A stretch of DNA of 54,437 nt from a virus, in the IMG/VR virus record IMGVR_UViG_3300034102_000374, positions 1 to 54,437 of that record; one strand, given 5' to 3'. Numbering within the stretch: position 1 is the first letter of the stretch; every line of letters starts with the position of its first letter. A program made the position numbers and the translations under genes. Shown here in pieces: positions 14,504 through 23,239 of the stretch. The notes beneath the pieces are model-generated. The model ran no database searches, was not told the origin of the DNA, and saw nothing but the letters and a program-made list of their open reading frames with translations.

Positions 14504-17500
14504 ATGTCTAATCCATCAAACCTGTATGCAGAGAAAATATATGCTGAACACCCAATGGCTTTTTGGGCTCTGGATGATAAGTCAGACTATATCAGTTTAA
14601 TTACAGATGCTCAAAGAGATATATCGGATGCAGATTATTGGAAAGAGATAGAGGGTGGCTCTGCAGTTTTATCTGATCCTGACGGTTCTTCTCCATTTCC
14701 AGAAACTCCAGAAACAACAATAACTGGAGATCTAACAGAAAATGATTTTGGGCAGATAGTCTGTATAAGCAAAGACATAGCCAATTTTACTTCATTAAAC
14801 AAAGAAATGTCAACCTTTTCAATAGGGGCATTTCTTAAGTCTTTAAGTGTTTATGTTTATAGTTTTGAGATAGGATATGAGTACTACGACACGGCTAGTT
14901 CAAGCACAATCCAAAGACTAAAAACTTATGTCTCATCTGTACAAGATAGATGGGTGTTTATTTCAGAAACGTTCGATATACCAGAAGAAAATACAACCTT
15001 TAGAATTGTTATAAAAATTAACTATATTGGACAAGGCAATAACATAAACGATTATAAGTTTTTGGTTAATGGGATTTCAGTGGGACAATGGTCAGAAGAA
15101 TTTAACTCTTCTTCTCTTGGAGTTATTGGAGATTTTATTCCAAACAATATATCTATAGAACCTACTTACGGTATTGAAGCGAATGCCTACGGGCGACAAG
15201 ATAAAAAAGGGTATTACCTAATATCAAACGAAAGTCTTATGGCAAAAAATACTGGAATCCCCTTGGTATACGGTGCCTCTGGACTTACAAAACTTTTGCC
15301 AAATTCAAACTCTTATGGAATGACATATAAAATTAATAGTATTCCTGGCTCTTATGTTTTTGCTGGGACTTCAAATCCAACAATTACAGTAACCCGTGGA
15401 TCAACCTACACATTTAATATGAATACTCCTGGGCACCCATTTGCTATACAGTCAACATCTGGAGGATATAACTCTTCCAATGAATATAAAACTGGAGTAA
15501 ATAATCCAGGAGCAGCCGTTGGAGATATCACTTGGGTTGTTCCAGAAAACTCTCCAAGCACTCTCTACTATGTTTGCAAGAACCATGAATCAATGACTGG
15601 GCAAATTAATGTTGTTGATCCAGCCCCAAAGCCATCTCTAGTTATTCCAGGGCAAGGATTTCTGGGTGCTGATGGACAATACAAAGAGTATACCTTAGAG
15701 GCATGGCTAAGAATCAATTCAGATTCAATAACAAAAAAGCGAATCATAGGACCACTAGGATCTGACGATGGTCTTTATGTAGAAGGGCCGTACTTGATTT
15801 TAAAGGTTGGAACAAACTATGGATCATACTATGTTGGTGAATGGACAAGGCCAATGCTTTCTCATATAAGGGTTGGAGAAGACAATGCTTCTTTGCTTAT
15901 AAATGGAGAAGAAGTTATTTCATTAAGATATTTAACTAGGGAGTTGTCTTTCCCAGTTAGTTTGGATTCAGATAAAAGAAACCAAGACTGGATTGGGTTT
16001 TATGCTTATGAGGATGTGTCTCCAATTGAAGTTGACTGCGTTGCCTTATACACATACAAAGTTCCGATTGTCTTGGCTAAAAAAAGATTTGTTTACGGCC
16101 AAGGGGTAGAGTTTCCAGAAGGGATTAACCAAGCCTACAGTGGTTCTTCTATATATGTTGACTATCCATTTGCAAAGTATGCAAATAACTATTCTTACCC
16201 TAGCATAGGTAATTGGTCACAAGCAACTGTAGATAATTTAAAAACAGATAGAAATCTTTTGTCTACTCCAGACTATAAGTTGCCAGAAATTGTCCTAGGG
16301 GGACTTGTCGTAGAAGGCTTAGACTCTTCACGTTTTTCTTTGGAAAATGAAGAAGATATATCATTTTCTCTTGCACCAGTTGGTTCGTATCTATACTTTG
16401 ACAGTCTAAATTTTTTAAAGGAAAAGGTAAAATCTTTTTATGGATCATTTAAGATTACATCTTTTTCAACAACAAAGCAGGTATTGTTCAGGGCCGAATC
16501 AAAAACATCACCAAACTACTTTGAAATATCTTGTACTGGACCTACCGTAGTTTATACTTTAAGTTATAATGGTACAGAGCAAACCCTATTAACCTTGTCT
16601 CAATTAGACCTAAATGAAATGTTTTCTATAGGCGTAGACATAGATACAATATCTCACTATTTTGGAGGAAGCGTTGCATCCTTCTTTGGTAATTCTAGCA
16701 GTCTTAATTTTTATATTGCAGGCAGTTCAAACCCAGAAGAAACATTTTCTGGGAAAATATATAAGACTGGATTCTGTACTTCTAGAAATCACAAAGCCAT
16801 TGCAGCATTCTTTAGTGAAAAAGGAATTGTAAGACAAAGTGATGATGTCTTTGAAGAGTATTTAAACACACCAGACGTTGACTATAACTCAACTGATGAA
16901 TATTTTGGAAACAGTCCATCAGAGTGGGACTCAGTAATTGACCCAGGACTTCCAAGTTTAGCAACAGCAAACACCCTACAGGCACACACGGCAAGTTACA
17001 CTCTGTCCCCTTTGGTAAGTTTTGGATCTTATTCTTTAGACATAGATGTTCAGGGATACTGGGAAGATTACCTTCCCCTGACATACTTTGCAAAATTTAT
17101 AACAGATAACAAGAGCAAGCCGTATTATGATTTAGACTTTATTCAGTTTAATATAAATTATCCAGCACCATCTGTGTTTGTAGAAGAAGAGCAGTTTGGT
17201 TCTTGGACATATAGAGAACTGTCTGATGTTTATAATATTCCAATTCAAAGAGACTATACTTCTTTAGATAATCAACTATTTACTGGCTACCTAGACTACA
17301 CAGACTTAAGAGATAGGGTATATAGAAATTATAAATACGACACATCAAACTCTCTTGTAAAATCTTACATAACATTTCAATATATTAAAAATGGAGCAAA
17401 CCTATCATTAGAGAACTTTATAAATACAGAGAAACCTTCAAACGACTCTTTTGTTGTTCCTGGAGAAAGTTGGAGAAACACCAAGTATGAGGTTGTAGAT

Positions 17501-18535
17501 AATATGGTAATCTACACTCCAAAAGATGTTAGCAATCTGGACCTTGCAATTGTTACCCACCTTGACTTTAATGTTAAAGGAATATTAAAAAATAATGTTG
17601 CAATTAGAACTCTAGAATATTCTTCTCAGGCGTTTAACAATACTTCACCAAACCCTATTGGCACAAGATTTGGACATTCTTTATTCCCATACAAAAAATC
17701 TGGATTCTACTACGACTATAAGACTGAGAACCCTTTTACAATTTATAAGGGCACCTCCCCATACCTTTACTTGACAAGATATTCTGGTATAGAAATAAAA
17801 GGCACTATGGACCCAACAATCAATAGAGGGCTTTCTATTTCAGTTAACAAAGAAAAATCAGACAACTTTAAAGTTATGGCTTTACAGATGGCGGTTCGAT
17901 ATGATAAAGATGCGTTCCCATACGGATCTATAGAAGTTTTTGAAATTAAAGCAAGGGATAGGCACATAAAGTTTTATCTATCTGCAATCCATCCTCAAGG
18001 ACACAGGGCAAAAATCTATGCAGTAGATGCAAATACTGGAAGACTAGAAAATGGAATTAAGTTTTACCTTAATGGAAAAGTCGTAAAAGATCCAGTTTTG
18101 ACAGTTAAAGAATGGGCATTCGTAGGAATATCCTTTCCAAAGGTATTAGACTTTAAAAACAGGGTTGGATTAATTAATCTTAACGGACCCCTGATGTTTA
18201 ACACAATATCTTATTATGAATCTAGCAACTTGCAAGAAGGCGAAGAAGAAGAGTTTAGAAGATGGTTTGGAGTTAAATACATTCTTCCAGAAAACATTGA
18301 GTGGGGATACTGGACTGATGGAGGGGGCCTTTGGGATGGGGTCCTAACGCTTTCCAAAACAAACTATTATGGCATTGATCCATCAACAATCTATAAGAGT
18401 TATACAGGAACTAATAAGATTATTATTGATAGTCAGGCATCCCTAGTAATTGACAATGCTAGATCAAGCACTGAGCACGAGTATCGTATATATTCTGGTA
18501 TTAACTCGAAACTAATAACCACTACTGCCATCTAA
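14504..18535 (+). CDS. Large multidomain virion protein with LamG-like and cupredoxin domains
   Basis: This 1343-residue protein begins with a HPMAFWALDD motif typical of phage proteins with concanavalin/LamG-like jelly rolls. Residues about 280-372 form a plastocyanin-like domain: RGSTYTFNM strand, H311 in TPGHPF, then C358, H361 and M364 in YVCKNHESMTG. These four are the classical type 1 copper ligands. A LamG-like segment follows (about residues 390-525, YTLEAWLRI ... LLINGEEV), and further beta-rich sandwich domains fill the rest, with another LamG-like stretch near residue 1170. No signal peptide is present. It is probably a virion surface or minor tail protein, although it sits upstream of the portal and away from the other tail genes. 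Copper binding is inferred from ligands only. Confidence 0.75.
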   Translation: MSNPSNLYAEKIYAEHPMAFWALDDKSDYISLITDAQRDISDADYWKEIEGGSAVLSDPDGSSPFPETPETTITGDLTENDFGQIVCISKDIANFTSLNKEMSTFSIGAFLKSLSVYVYSFEIGYEYYDTASSSTIQRLKTYVSSVQDRWVFISETFDIPEENTTFRIVIKINYIGQGNNINDYKFLVNGISVGQWSEEFNSSSLGVIGDFIPNNISIEPTYGIEANAYGRQDKKGYYLISNESLMAKNTGIPLVYGASGLTKLLPNSNSYGMTYKINSIPGSYVFAGTSNPTITVTRGSTYTFNMNTPGHPFAIQSTSGGYNSSNEYKTGVNNPGAAVGDITWVVPENSPSTLYYVCKNHESMTGQINVVDPAPKPSLVIPGQGFLGADGQYKEYTLEAWLRINSDSITKKRIIGPLGSDDGLYVEGPYLILKVGTNYGSYYVGEWTRPMLSHIRVGEDNASLLINGEEVISLRYLTRELSFPVSLDSDKRNQDWIGFYAYEDVSPIEVDCVALYTYKVPIVLAKKRFVYGQGVEFPEGINQAYSGSSIYVDYPFAKYANNYSYPSIGNWSQATVDNLKTDRNLLSTPDYKLPEIVLGGLVVEGLDSSRFSLENEEDISFSLAPVGSYLYFDSLNFLKEKVKSFYGSFKITSFSTTKQVLFRAESKTSPNYFEISCTGPTVVYTLSYNGTEQTLLTLSQLDLNEMFSIGVDIDTISHYFGGSVASFFGNSSSLNFYIAGSSNPEETFSGKIYKTGFCTSRNHKAIAAFFSEKGIVRQSDDVFEEYLNTPDVDYNSTDEYFGNSPSEWDSVIDPGLPSLATANTLQAHTASYTLSPLVSFGSYSLDIDVQGYWEDYLPLTYFAKFITDNKSKPYYDLDFIQFNINYPAPSVFVEEEQFGSWTYRELSDVYNIPIQRDYTSLDNQLFTGYLDYTDLRDRVYRNYKYDTSNSLVKSYITFQYIKNGANLSLENFINTEKPSNDSFVVPGESWRNTKYEVVDNMVIYTPKDVSNLDLAIVTHLDFNVKGILKNNVAIRTLEYSSQAFNNTSPNPIGTRFGHSLFPYKKSGFYYDYKTENPFTIYKGTSPYLYLTRYSGIEIKGTMDPTINRGLSISVNKEKSDNFKVMALQMAVRYDKDAFPYGSIEVFEIKARDRHIKFYLSAIHPQGHRAKIYAVDANTGRLENGIKFYLNGKVVKDPVLTVKEWAFVGISFPKVLDFKNRVGLINLNGPLMFNTISYYESSNLQEGEEEEFRRWFGVKYILPENIEWGYWTDGGGLWDGVLTLSKTNYYGIDPSTIYKSYTGTNKIIIDSQASLVIDNARSSTEHEYRIYSGINSKLITTTAI

Positions 18536-18537
18536 TA

Positions 18538-18554
18538 TGGTATACTTTAGTATA
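18538..18554 (+). promoter_or_regulatory. Extended -10 promoter with palindrome, leaderless start
   Basis: TGGTATACT (18538-18546) ends 7 bases before the ATG at 18554. The -10 is part of a perfect palindrome, TATACT-TT-AGTATA (18541-18554), that runs into the start codon. It would start the head-gene transcript with essentially no leader. Confidence 0.6.
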
Positions 18555-18958
18555 TGAATACTCAAGATCCACGCAAAAAGAAGAAAGCCTTGCCAAAAAT
18601 GAAGGGGCAAGTGGGTGAGTCCCGTGCAAGAATTATTGAAAAGCATTATGATTGGGGTCTATATGTTTATAAAAAGGCCAACGGCAAGTGGTTTACAGAC
18701 GGCACTGGTTCTGTTTTAAACATTGAATCAATGAAGGGCGACATTCTTCAGATTTCTAAACTAAAAGAAGCAGCAAAATATTACGGGGATGAAGGAGATG
18801 GCGAATGCATCTTCGTACCAGGATTAACAAGAATCTCAGAAGAAGAGTACTCTGAACAAAAGCAAAGATTAGCAGAAGGACTTATTCCTTCTATGAACGA
18901 CCTTGGCGCTGTGCAAGCAGCCAAAGATACTATTGCAAAATATGGAAGTGATGACTAA
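18554..18958 (+). CDS. Hypothetical protein preceding the portal gene
   Basis: This is a 134-residue protein with a basic N-terminus (DPRKKKKALPKMKG), then a mixed segment with WGLYVYKKANGKWF, and an acidic C-terminal half. No family was recognised. It overlaps the portal gene by one base (TAATG), so the two are translationally coupled. In many siphoviruses this place holds the terminase, but nothing here resembles one. A small head-assembly or DNA-binding role is conceivable. Confidence 0.65.
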   Translation: MNTQDPRKKKKALPKMKGQVGESRARIIEKHYDWGLYVYKKANGKWFTDGTGSVLNIESMKGDILQISKLKEAAKYYGDEGDGECIFVPGLTRISEEEYSEQKQRLAEGLIPSMNDLGAVQAAKDTIAKYGSDD

Positions 18959-20565
18959 TGAGTGAAGACAAAGAATTTTTTATTAGAGCAAAGACAGATG
19001 TCCCTCTTCCAGAGGACGATACATTTACAAAGCAAGATCCTTTTAATCAGTCATGGGACGTTATCAAAGATCTTCACGGGCTTGACGCAAACTTTAAAAG
19101 AAGAACTTCTCGAATAATTAAAGGAGAGGCAACCCAGGCATACATAGATAGTTCAAGAGCAGAAAGTGTTGGTATCAACGGAGCAAGATCAAAAGAAATT
19201 AACTCAGGAACAGTATTTAGAAATGCTTATGGACTATTTGATGTAATCACTCCTCCATGGAATTTATATGAACTTGCAAGTTTCTATGATACATCTTTTG
19301 CTAACCACGCTGCCATTGATGCAAAAGTAGAAAATATTGTTGGTCTTGGCTATGAGTTTAAGATTTCAAAAAGAACTATGCTTAAGTTAGAAGCATCAGA
19401 ACCAAAGACTTCTGAGAATGCAAGAAAAAGAATTGAGCGAGCAAAGATTGAAATGACTGACTGGCTTGAATCGTTAAATGATGAAGACTCTTTTACAACA
19501 ACAATGGAAAAGGTCTTTACTGACTTGCAGTCAACTGGAAATGCATATTTGGAAATTGGTAGAACTACTCGTGGAGAGATTGGATATGTTGGTCATATTC
19601 CATCTACTACAATGCGTGTTCGTAGGCTTAGAGATGGCTTTGTCCAGGTTATTGCAAACAAGGTTGTTTACTTCCGTAACTTTGGAGCAACAAACGCAAA
19701 CCCACTAGGAACAGATCCAAGACCAAATGAGATTATTCATTTTAAAGAATACTCACCCTTAAATACTTTTTATGGAGTTCCAGATATTATGTCTGCCATT
19801 GGATCTCTTCACGGAGACCAACTTGCATCACAATACAACATTGACTACTTCCAGAATAAGGCAACCCCAAGATACGTTGTAACCCTAAAGGGTGCAAAGT
19901 TATCTGCAGAAGCAGAAGATAAGATGTTTAGATTTTTACAGACAGGGCTTAAGGGACAAAATCATAGAACTCTTTATATCCCACTACCAGGAGACTCTGA
20001 CACTAACAAGGTAGAGTTTAAGATGGATCCTGTAGAGAACGGAATCCAAGAAGCATCATTTAAGGAATATAGAAAACAGAACAGAGATGACATTCTTGTT
20101 GCTCATCAAGTTCCTCTTTCTAAGATTGGTGGCTCTGACTCCTCAGCCATTGCTGCTGCGCTCTCACAGGACCGCACCTTTAAAGAGCAGGTTGCAAGAC
20201 CAGCACAGAGAAACCTTGAGAAGATGATTAATAAAATTGTAAAAGAAAAAACAGATATCCTGGAGTTTAAGTTCAATGAACTTACCCTTACAGATGAAAT
20301 TGCTCAATCACAGATTATCGAAAGACTTGTTAAGACACAGGTTATGCTTCCAAATGAAGGTCGAGAACTTCTTGGTCTTCCACAGATTGAGGGCGGTAAC
20401 GAGCCTTTCGATCCAAAGCCAGAGCAAGCAGCAAATGATAATGCGGACAGAGCAAGGGACACTGAAAGAACAAACAACCAGTCTGACGGACCAGCCACAG
20501 TAAGTGGAAGAAATCCAAAAGGCGAAGGTCGTAAAGTTGATGATGTGCCCGAAATGTCCAAATAG
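18958..20565 (+). CDS. Portal protein
   Basis: This 535-residue protein matches the HK97/PBSX-type portal pattern. It has an N-terminal clip region, then WNLYELASFYDTSFANHAAI, a long helical wing, GNAYLEIGRT, HFKEYSPLNTFYGVPDI (about residues 261-277), and the TPRYVVTLKGAKLS strand. Next come KQNRDDILVAHQVPLSKIG, which is highly typical of these portals, and a helical C-terminus with LPNEGRELLGLPQIEGG. The portal forms the dodecameric ring at one vertex through which DNA is packaged and ejected. It is followed by the protease and capsid genes in the usual order. The last 50 residues are polar and probably disordered. Confidence 0.9.
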   Translation: MSEDKEFFIRAKTDVPLPEDDTFTKQDPFNQSWDVIKDLHGLDANFKRRTSRIIKGEATQAYIDSSRAESVGINGARSKEINSGTVFRNAYGLFDVITPPWNLYELASFYDTSFANHAAIDAKVENIVGLGYEFKISKRTMLKLEASEPKTSENARKRIERAKIEMTDWLESLNDEDSFTTTMEKVFTDLQSTGNAYLEIGRTTRGEIGYVGHIPSTTMRVRRLRDGFVQVIANKVVYFRNFGATNANPLGTDPRPNEIIHFKEYSPLNTFYGVPDIMSAIGSLHGDQLASQYNIDYFQNKATPRYVVTLKGAKLSAEAEDKMFRFLQTGLKGQNHRTLYIPLPGDSDTNKVEFKMDPVENGIQEASFKEYRKQNRDDILVAHQVPLSKIGGSDSSAIAAALSQDRTFKEQVARPAQRNLEKMINKIVKEKTDILEFKFNELTLTDEIAQSQIIERLVKTQVMLPNEGRELLGLPQIEGGNEPFDPKPEQAANDNADRARDTERTNNQSDGPATVSGRNPKGEGRKVDDVPEMSK

Positions 20566-20588
20566 TGATACTTTAGCAAAAAAGGGTA

Positions 20589-20599
20589 TATAATATAAT
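20589..20599 (+). promoter_or_regulatory. Double -10 element just before the protease ATG
   Basis: Two overlapping TATAAT hexamers (20589-20594 and 20594-20599) lie 5-10 bases before the ATG at 20604. There is no Shine-Dalgarno. The first hexamer places the start close to the ATG, so this is another likely leaderless start. There is no TG extension. Confidence 0.5.
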
Positions 20600-20603
20600 A
20601 ACC

Positions 20604-21962
20604 ATGATTATCTCTAAAGCCAATTGGAATACAGATGGAGACAGCCTCCGCTTATCTATGCCACTTACTAAGGTGGACAAGGAGCGTCGAATCGTTTCTG
20701 GGTTTGCATCACTTGACAATATTGACAAGCAAGATGACATTGTAACAGCAGAAGCATCAATGGATGCATTTGCAAAGTTCCGTGGGAACATTAGAGAAAT
20801 GCACCAGCCATTAGCAGTAGGCAAGATGGTAGACTTTAAAGCAGAAAAGTATTTCGATCCAGAATCAAAGAAGTTTTATAACGGAGTATTCGTATCTGCA
20901 TATGTTTCAAAAGGTGCACAAGATACTTGGGAAAAAGTTCTAGACGGAACACTTGCTGGTTTTTCTATTGGCGGAAGAATGAATAAGTGGGACGATGCTT
21001 ATGACGAGAAGTTAGACAAATCAATCCGTGTTATTAAGCAGTATGATTTAGTTGAGTTGAGTCTTGTAGATTCCCCAGCAAATCAATTTGCAAACATCGT
21101 ATCTGTTGAAAAGGTAGATGGCGTAGATGTAATTAAGGCTGATGAAACAGTTTTAGAAAATGTATTTTATGATAAGGAAAATGGAATAGTCCTTGCATCT
21201 GAAAATGAATCAGAGTTAAGCCCAATAACTGGTGAGCAAATGGAAAACATAGGTTTCGTTGAAAAGACAGATAACGAAAAAGTAACAATGATAAAATTCT
21301 TAGTTGATAGTGCTAAAGGCATTAATACTTCTAAGATTAACAAGGAGGAAAACCTTATGGCAAAATCAACAAAAAACACAGTTGAGGAAATCGTTGAGAA
21401 ATCTGATATTGCAGTTGAAGCAACAGAGGTCGCTCCAGAGGCAGATGCGAAAGCAGATGTAGTAGAGACTCCAGCAGAAGAAGTTTCAACAGAGAAGGCT
21501 GCGAAAGCACCATCTTCTGTCGAAGAAGATGCTGAAGAAGATGCTGCGGAAACTCCAGCAGATGAAGAGGCAGAGGCTAAGAAGCCAATGGCTCCTAAGT
21601 CAGATGAAGTAGTTGCAGAAGCACCAGTTGCAGAAGCAGTTACAGAAACAAATGACGGTCTTGAAAAAGCCTTTAGCGATCTAGTAGAAGTTGTCAAATC
21701 ATTACAAACAGAGGTAGAATTTTTGAAGTCTACCAAGGTTGATATTGAAGTGGCACAAACATCATTTGAAGCAGTTGCAAAAGATATTGCATCAGCAACA
21801 AGTGTATTTAATGAATTTGGTAAGCGTGTGGAACTTGTAGAGCAAGACACTGCTTTCCGAAAGTCTGGCGATCTCGGCGAGATAGTACAGAATCAGCCTG
21901 AAACGGTTGAAAAATCCCTATGGGGCGGTAGTTTCCTCAAAACAGCCGACTTATTTAATTAA
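20604..21962 (+). CDS. Prohead protease-scaffold fusion (HK97-type serine protease)
   Basis: This is a 452-residue protein. Residues about 15-175 are an HK97-type prohead protease: RIVSGFASLDNIDKQDD, H67 (EMHQP) as catalytic His, GFSIGG, and S153 in VELSLVDSPANQ as nucleophile. Residues about 250-452 are Ala/Glu-rich and end in a coiled-coil segment (about residues 354-415), as expected of a scaffold. The protease trims scaffold and capsid termini during maturation. A strong internal Shine-Dalgarno and an in-frame ATG at 21357 predict a second product, the scaffold alone. The gene directly precedes the major capsid gene. Confidence 0.88.
   Translation: MIISKANWNTDGDSLRLSMPLTKVDKERRIVSGFASLDNIDKQDDIVTAEASMDAFAKFRGNIREMHQPLAVGKMVDFKAEKYFDPESKKFYNGVFVSAYVSKGAQDTWEKVLDGTLAGFSIGGRMNKWDDAYDEKLDKSIRVIKQYDLVELSLVDSPANQFANIVSVEKVDGVDVIKADETVLENVFYDKENGIVLASENESELSPITGEQMENIGFVEKTDNEKVTMIKFLVDSAKGINTSKINKEENLMAKSTKNTVEEIVEKSDIAVEATEVAPEADAKADVVETPAEEVSTEKAAKAPSSVEEDAEEDAAETPADEEAEAKKPMAPKSDEVVAEAPVAEAVTETNDGLEKAFSDLVEVVKSLQTEVEFLKSTKVDIEVAQTSFEAVAKDIASATSVFNEFGKRVELVEQDTAFRKSGDLGEIVQNQPETVEKSLWGGSFLKTADLFN
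21342..21348 (+). promoter_or_regulatory. Internal Shine-Dalgarno for a nested scaffold product
   Basis: AAGGAGG lies 8 bases before the in-frame ATG at 21357, inside the protease-scaffold gene. This is as good a ribosome site as any in the window, and better than that of the full-length gene, which appears leaderless. Confidence 0.7.
21357..21962 (+). CDS. Nested scaffold protein (internal in-frame start)
   Basis: This product of 201 residues would begin MAKSTKNTVEEIVEKSD and share the C-terminal part of the protease-scaffold fusion. It is acidic and Ala/Glu/Pro-rich (about residues 17-100), then forms a coiled coil (DLVEVVKSLQTEVEFLKS), the usual scaffold composition. The arrangement parallels lambda C/Nu3, where the scaffold is made from an internal start in the protease gene. 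An excess of scaffold over protease is what head assembly needs, and the strong internal ribosome site would supply it. The protein is predicted, not shown. Confidence 0.65.
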   Translation: MAKSTKNTVEEIVEKSDIAVEATEVAPEADAKADVVETPAEEVSTEKAAKAPSSVEEDAEEDAAETPADEEAEAKKPMAPKSDEVVAEAPVAEAVTETNDGLEKAFSDLVEVVKSLQTEVEFLKSTKVDIEVAQTSFEAVAKDIASATSVFNEFGKRVELVEQDTAFRKSGDLGEIVQNQPETVEKSLWGGSFLKTADLFN

Positions 21963-21997
21963 AAAAACAATAAGTAAAAATCACAGGAGGTGACAAT

Positions 21998-23146
21998 ATG
22001 TCGGAACAAAATATAGAAAAGAACCAGCCTGGAACATCAGGTCAACTTGGTGGAACAGCACCAGGTCTGTATCAGGGACAAGGTGCATTCGCATCTGGAT
22101 CTGAAGCAGGTTCAAATGTACCAGGTAATTACACCGATGGTGGCGTGTTAGGAAATATCCCAACAGCACTATCAGGAGTTACATCTGGACCAAATGCAGT
22201 TAACCCTTCAGGTGAGGCTGGATCAGGTATCCTACGCCCAGAGCAAGCACGTCGTTTTATTGACTACGTGTGGGATGCTACCATTCTCGCCCAAGATGGC
22301 CGTCGTGTTACTATGAGAGCCAATACAATGGAACTCGAAAAGGTAAACGTCGGAGAGCGTGTTATTCGTGCAGCAGCGCAAGCAGTTGGCGACTACACAA
22401 ACGCAGGTGCAACATTCTCAAAGGTTGAATTGACTACAAAGAAGATTCGTCTTGACTGGGAAGTATCTGCAGAAGCACTAGAAGATAACATCGAAGGTGC
22501 AGCACTAGAAGATCACATTGTACGCTTGATGACAAATGCTTTCGGTAATGATATCGAAGACCTTGCAATCAACGGAACAGGTGCAGGATCAGACGCATTC
22601 CTTTCAATCATGGAAGGTTTCGTAAATCGTGTTAAGACTGACGGAGACGCACACGAATCAGTTGTAACCGTAGCAGATAATGCTTGGACAACAGACGTAA
22701 TGCAGAACATCATTCTTGCAATGCCACGTAAGTATCGTGCTATCAAGTCTAACTTGAAGTTCTATGCTGGTACAGATGCATTCCAGGGAATCGTTAAGAA
22801 CAACGGTACCCTAGCAGACGCAGTTGCTGAAGCATTTGCTTCACAGGCTGGCGGAACTCCAATGAATCGTCAGGCATACCTTGACGGTGGAGCACAGACA
22901 TTCGGTGGAGCACGTACAACACGTGTTCTCGGAATTGACGTACAGGAAGTTCCATACTACCCTGCAGGATATGTCGACTTGACATTCCCACAGAACCGTG
23001 TATGGGGATTCCAGCGTGACATCACTGTAAACCGTGAATACCGTCCAAAGAAGGACACTGTAGAATATACAGTATTCGTTCGCTTTGGTATTCAATGGGA
23101 AGAGCAGGATGCAATCGCATTCGCTGACGCTGCATCAGATGCATAA
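21998..23146 (+). CDS. Major capsid protein, HK97 fold
   Basis: This is a 382-residue protein with the strongest ribosome site in the window (AGGAGGTGA, 21985-21993), which fits an abundant product. The first about 75 residues are Gly/Ser/Pro-rich and flexible, a likely protease-removed or disordered arm. ILRPEQARRFIDYVWDATIL then starts the folded part. RVIRAAAQAVGDYTNAGATFSKVELTTKKI is the E-loop/beta-hinge region, DIEDLAINGTGAG the spine-helix end, and the A-domain spans about residues 235-345 (LKFYAGTDAFQGIV). The C-terminal strands (FVRFGIQWEEQDAIAF) are typical of HK97-type capsid proteins. It assembles the icosahedral head. Confidence 0.9.
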   Translation: MSEQNIEKNQPGTSGQLGGTAPGLYQGQGAFASGSEAGSNVPGNYTDGGVLGNIPTALSGVTSGPNAVNPSGEAGSGILRPEQARRFIDYVWDATILAQDGRRVTMRANTMELEKVNVGERVIRAAAQAVGDYTNAGATFSKVELTTKKIRLDWEVSAEALEDNIEGAALEDHIVRLMTNAFGNDIEDLAINGTGAGSDAFLSIMEGFVNRVKTDGDAHESVVTVADNAWTTDVMQNIILAMPRKYRAIKSNLKFYAGTDAFQGIVKNNGTLADAVAEAFASQAGGTPMNRQAYLDGGAQTFGGARTTRVLGIDVQEVPYYPAGYVDLTFPQNRVWGFQRDITVNREYRPKKDTVEYTVFVRFGIQWEEQDAIAFADAASDA

Positions 23147-23167
23147 TCTGTAAACAGTACATTTTAG

Positions 23168-23197
23168 GGGGAGTAGGAGTTAGTTCTCCTGCTCCCC
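23168..23197 (+). terminator. Hairpin terminator after the major capsid gene
   Basis: A 12-bp stem with one G-T wobble (GGGGAGTAGGAG 23168-23179, CTCCTGCTCCCC 23186-23197) has a 6-base loop and is followed by TTATTA. It can be extended by two pairs at the base. The stem is very stable but the U tract is imperfect, so it may be a partial terminator or an mRNA 3' stabiliser for the capsid message. Confidence 0.75.
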
Positions 23198-23210
23198 TTA
23201 TTACTTATAA

Positions 23211-23219
23211 TGATATAAT
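23211..23219 (+). promoter_or_regulatory. Extended -10 promoter after the capsid terminator
   Basis: TGATATAAT is a perfect extended -10, 13 bases past the hairpin. A Shine-Dalgarno AAGGAGG (23226-23232) precedes the ATG at 23240, so transcription would begin close to or inside the ribosome site. It re-starts transcription for the connector genes. Confidence 0.65.
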
Positions 23220-23239
23220 ACTAACAAGGAGGAAATAAA

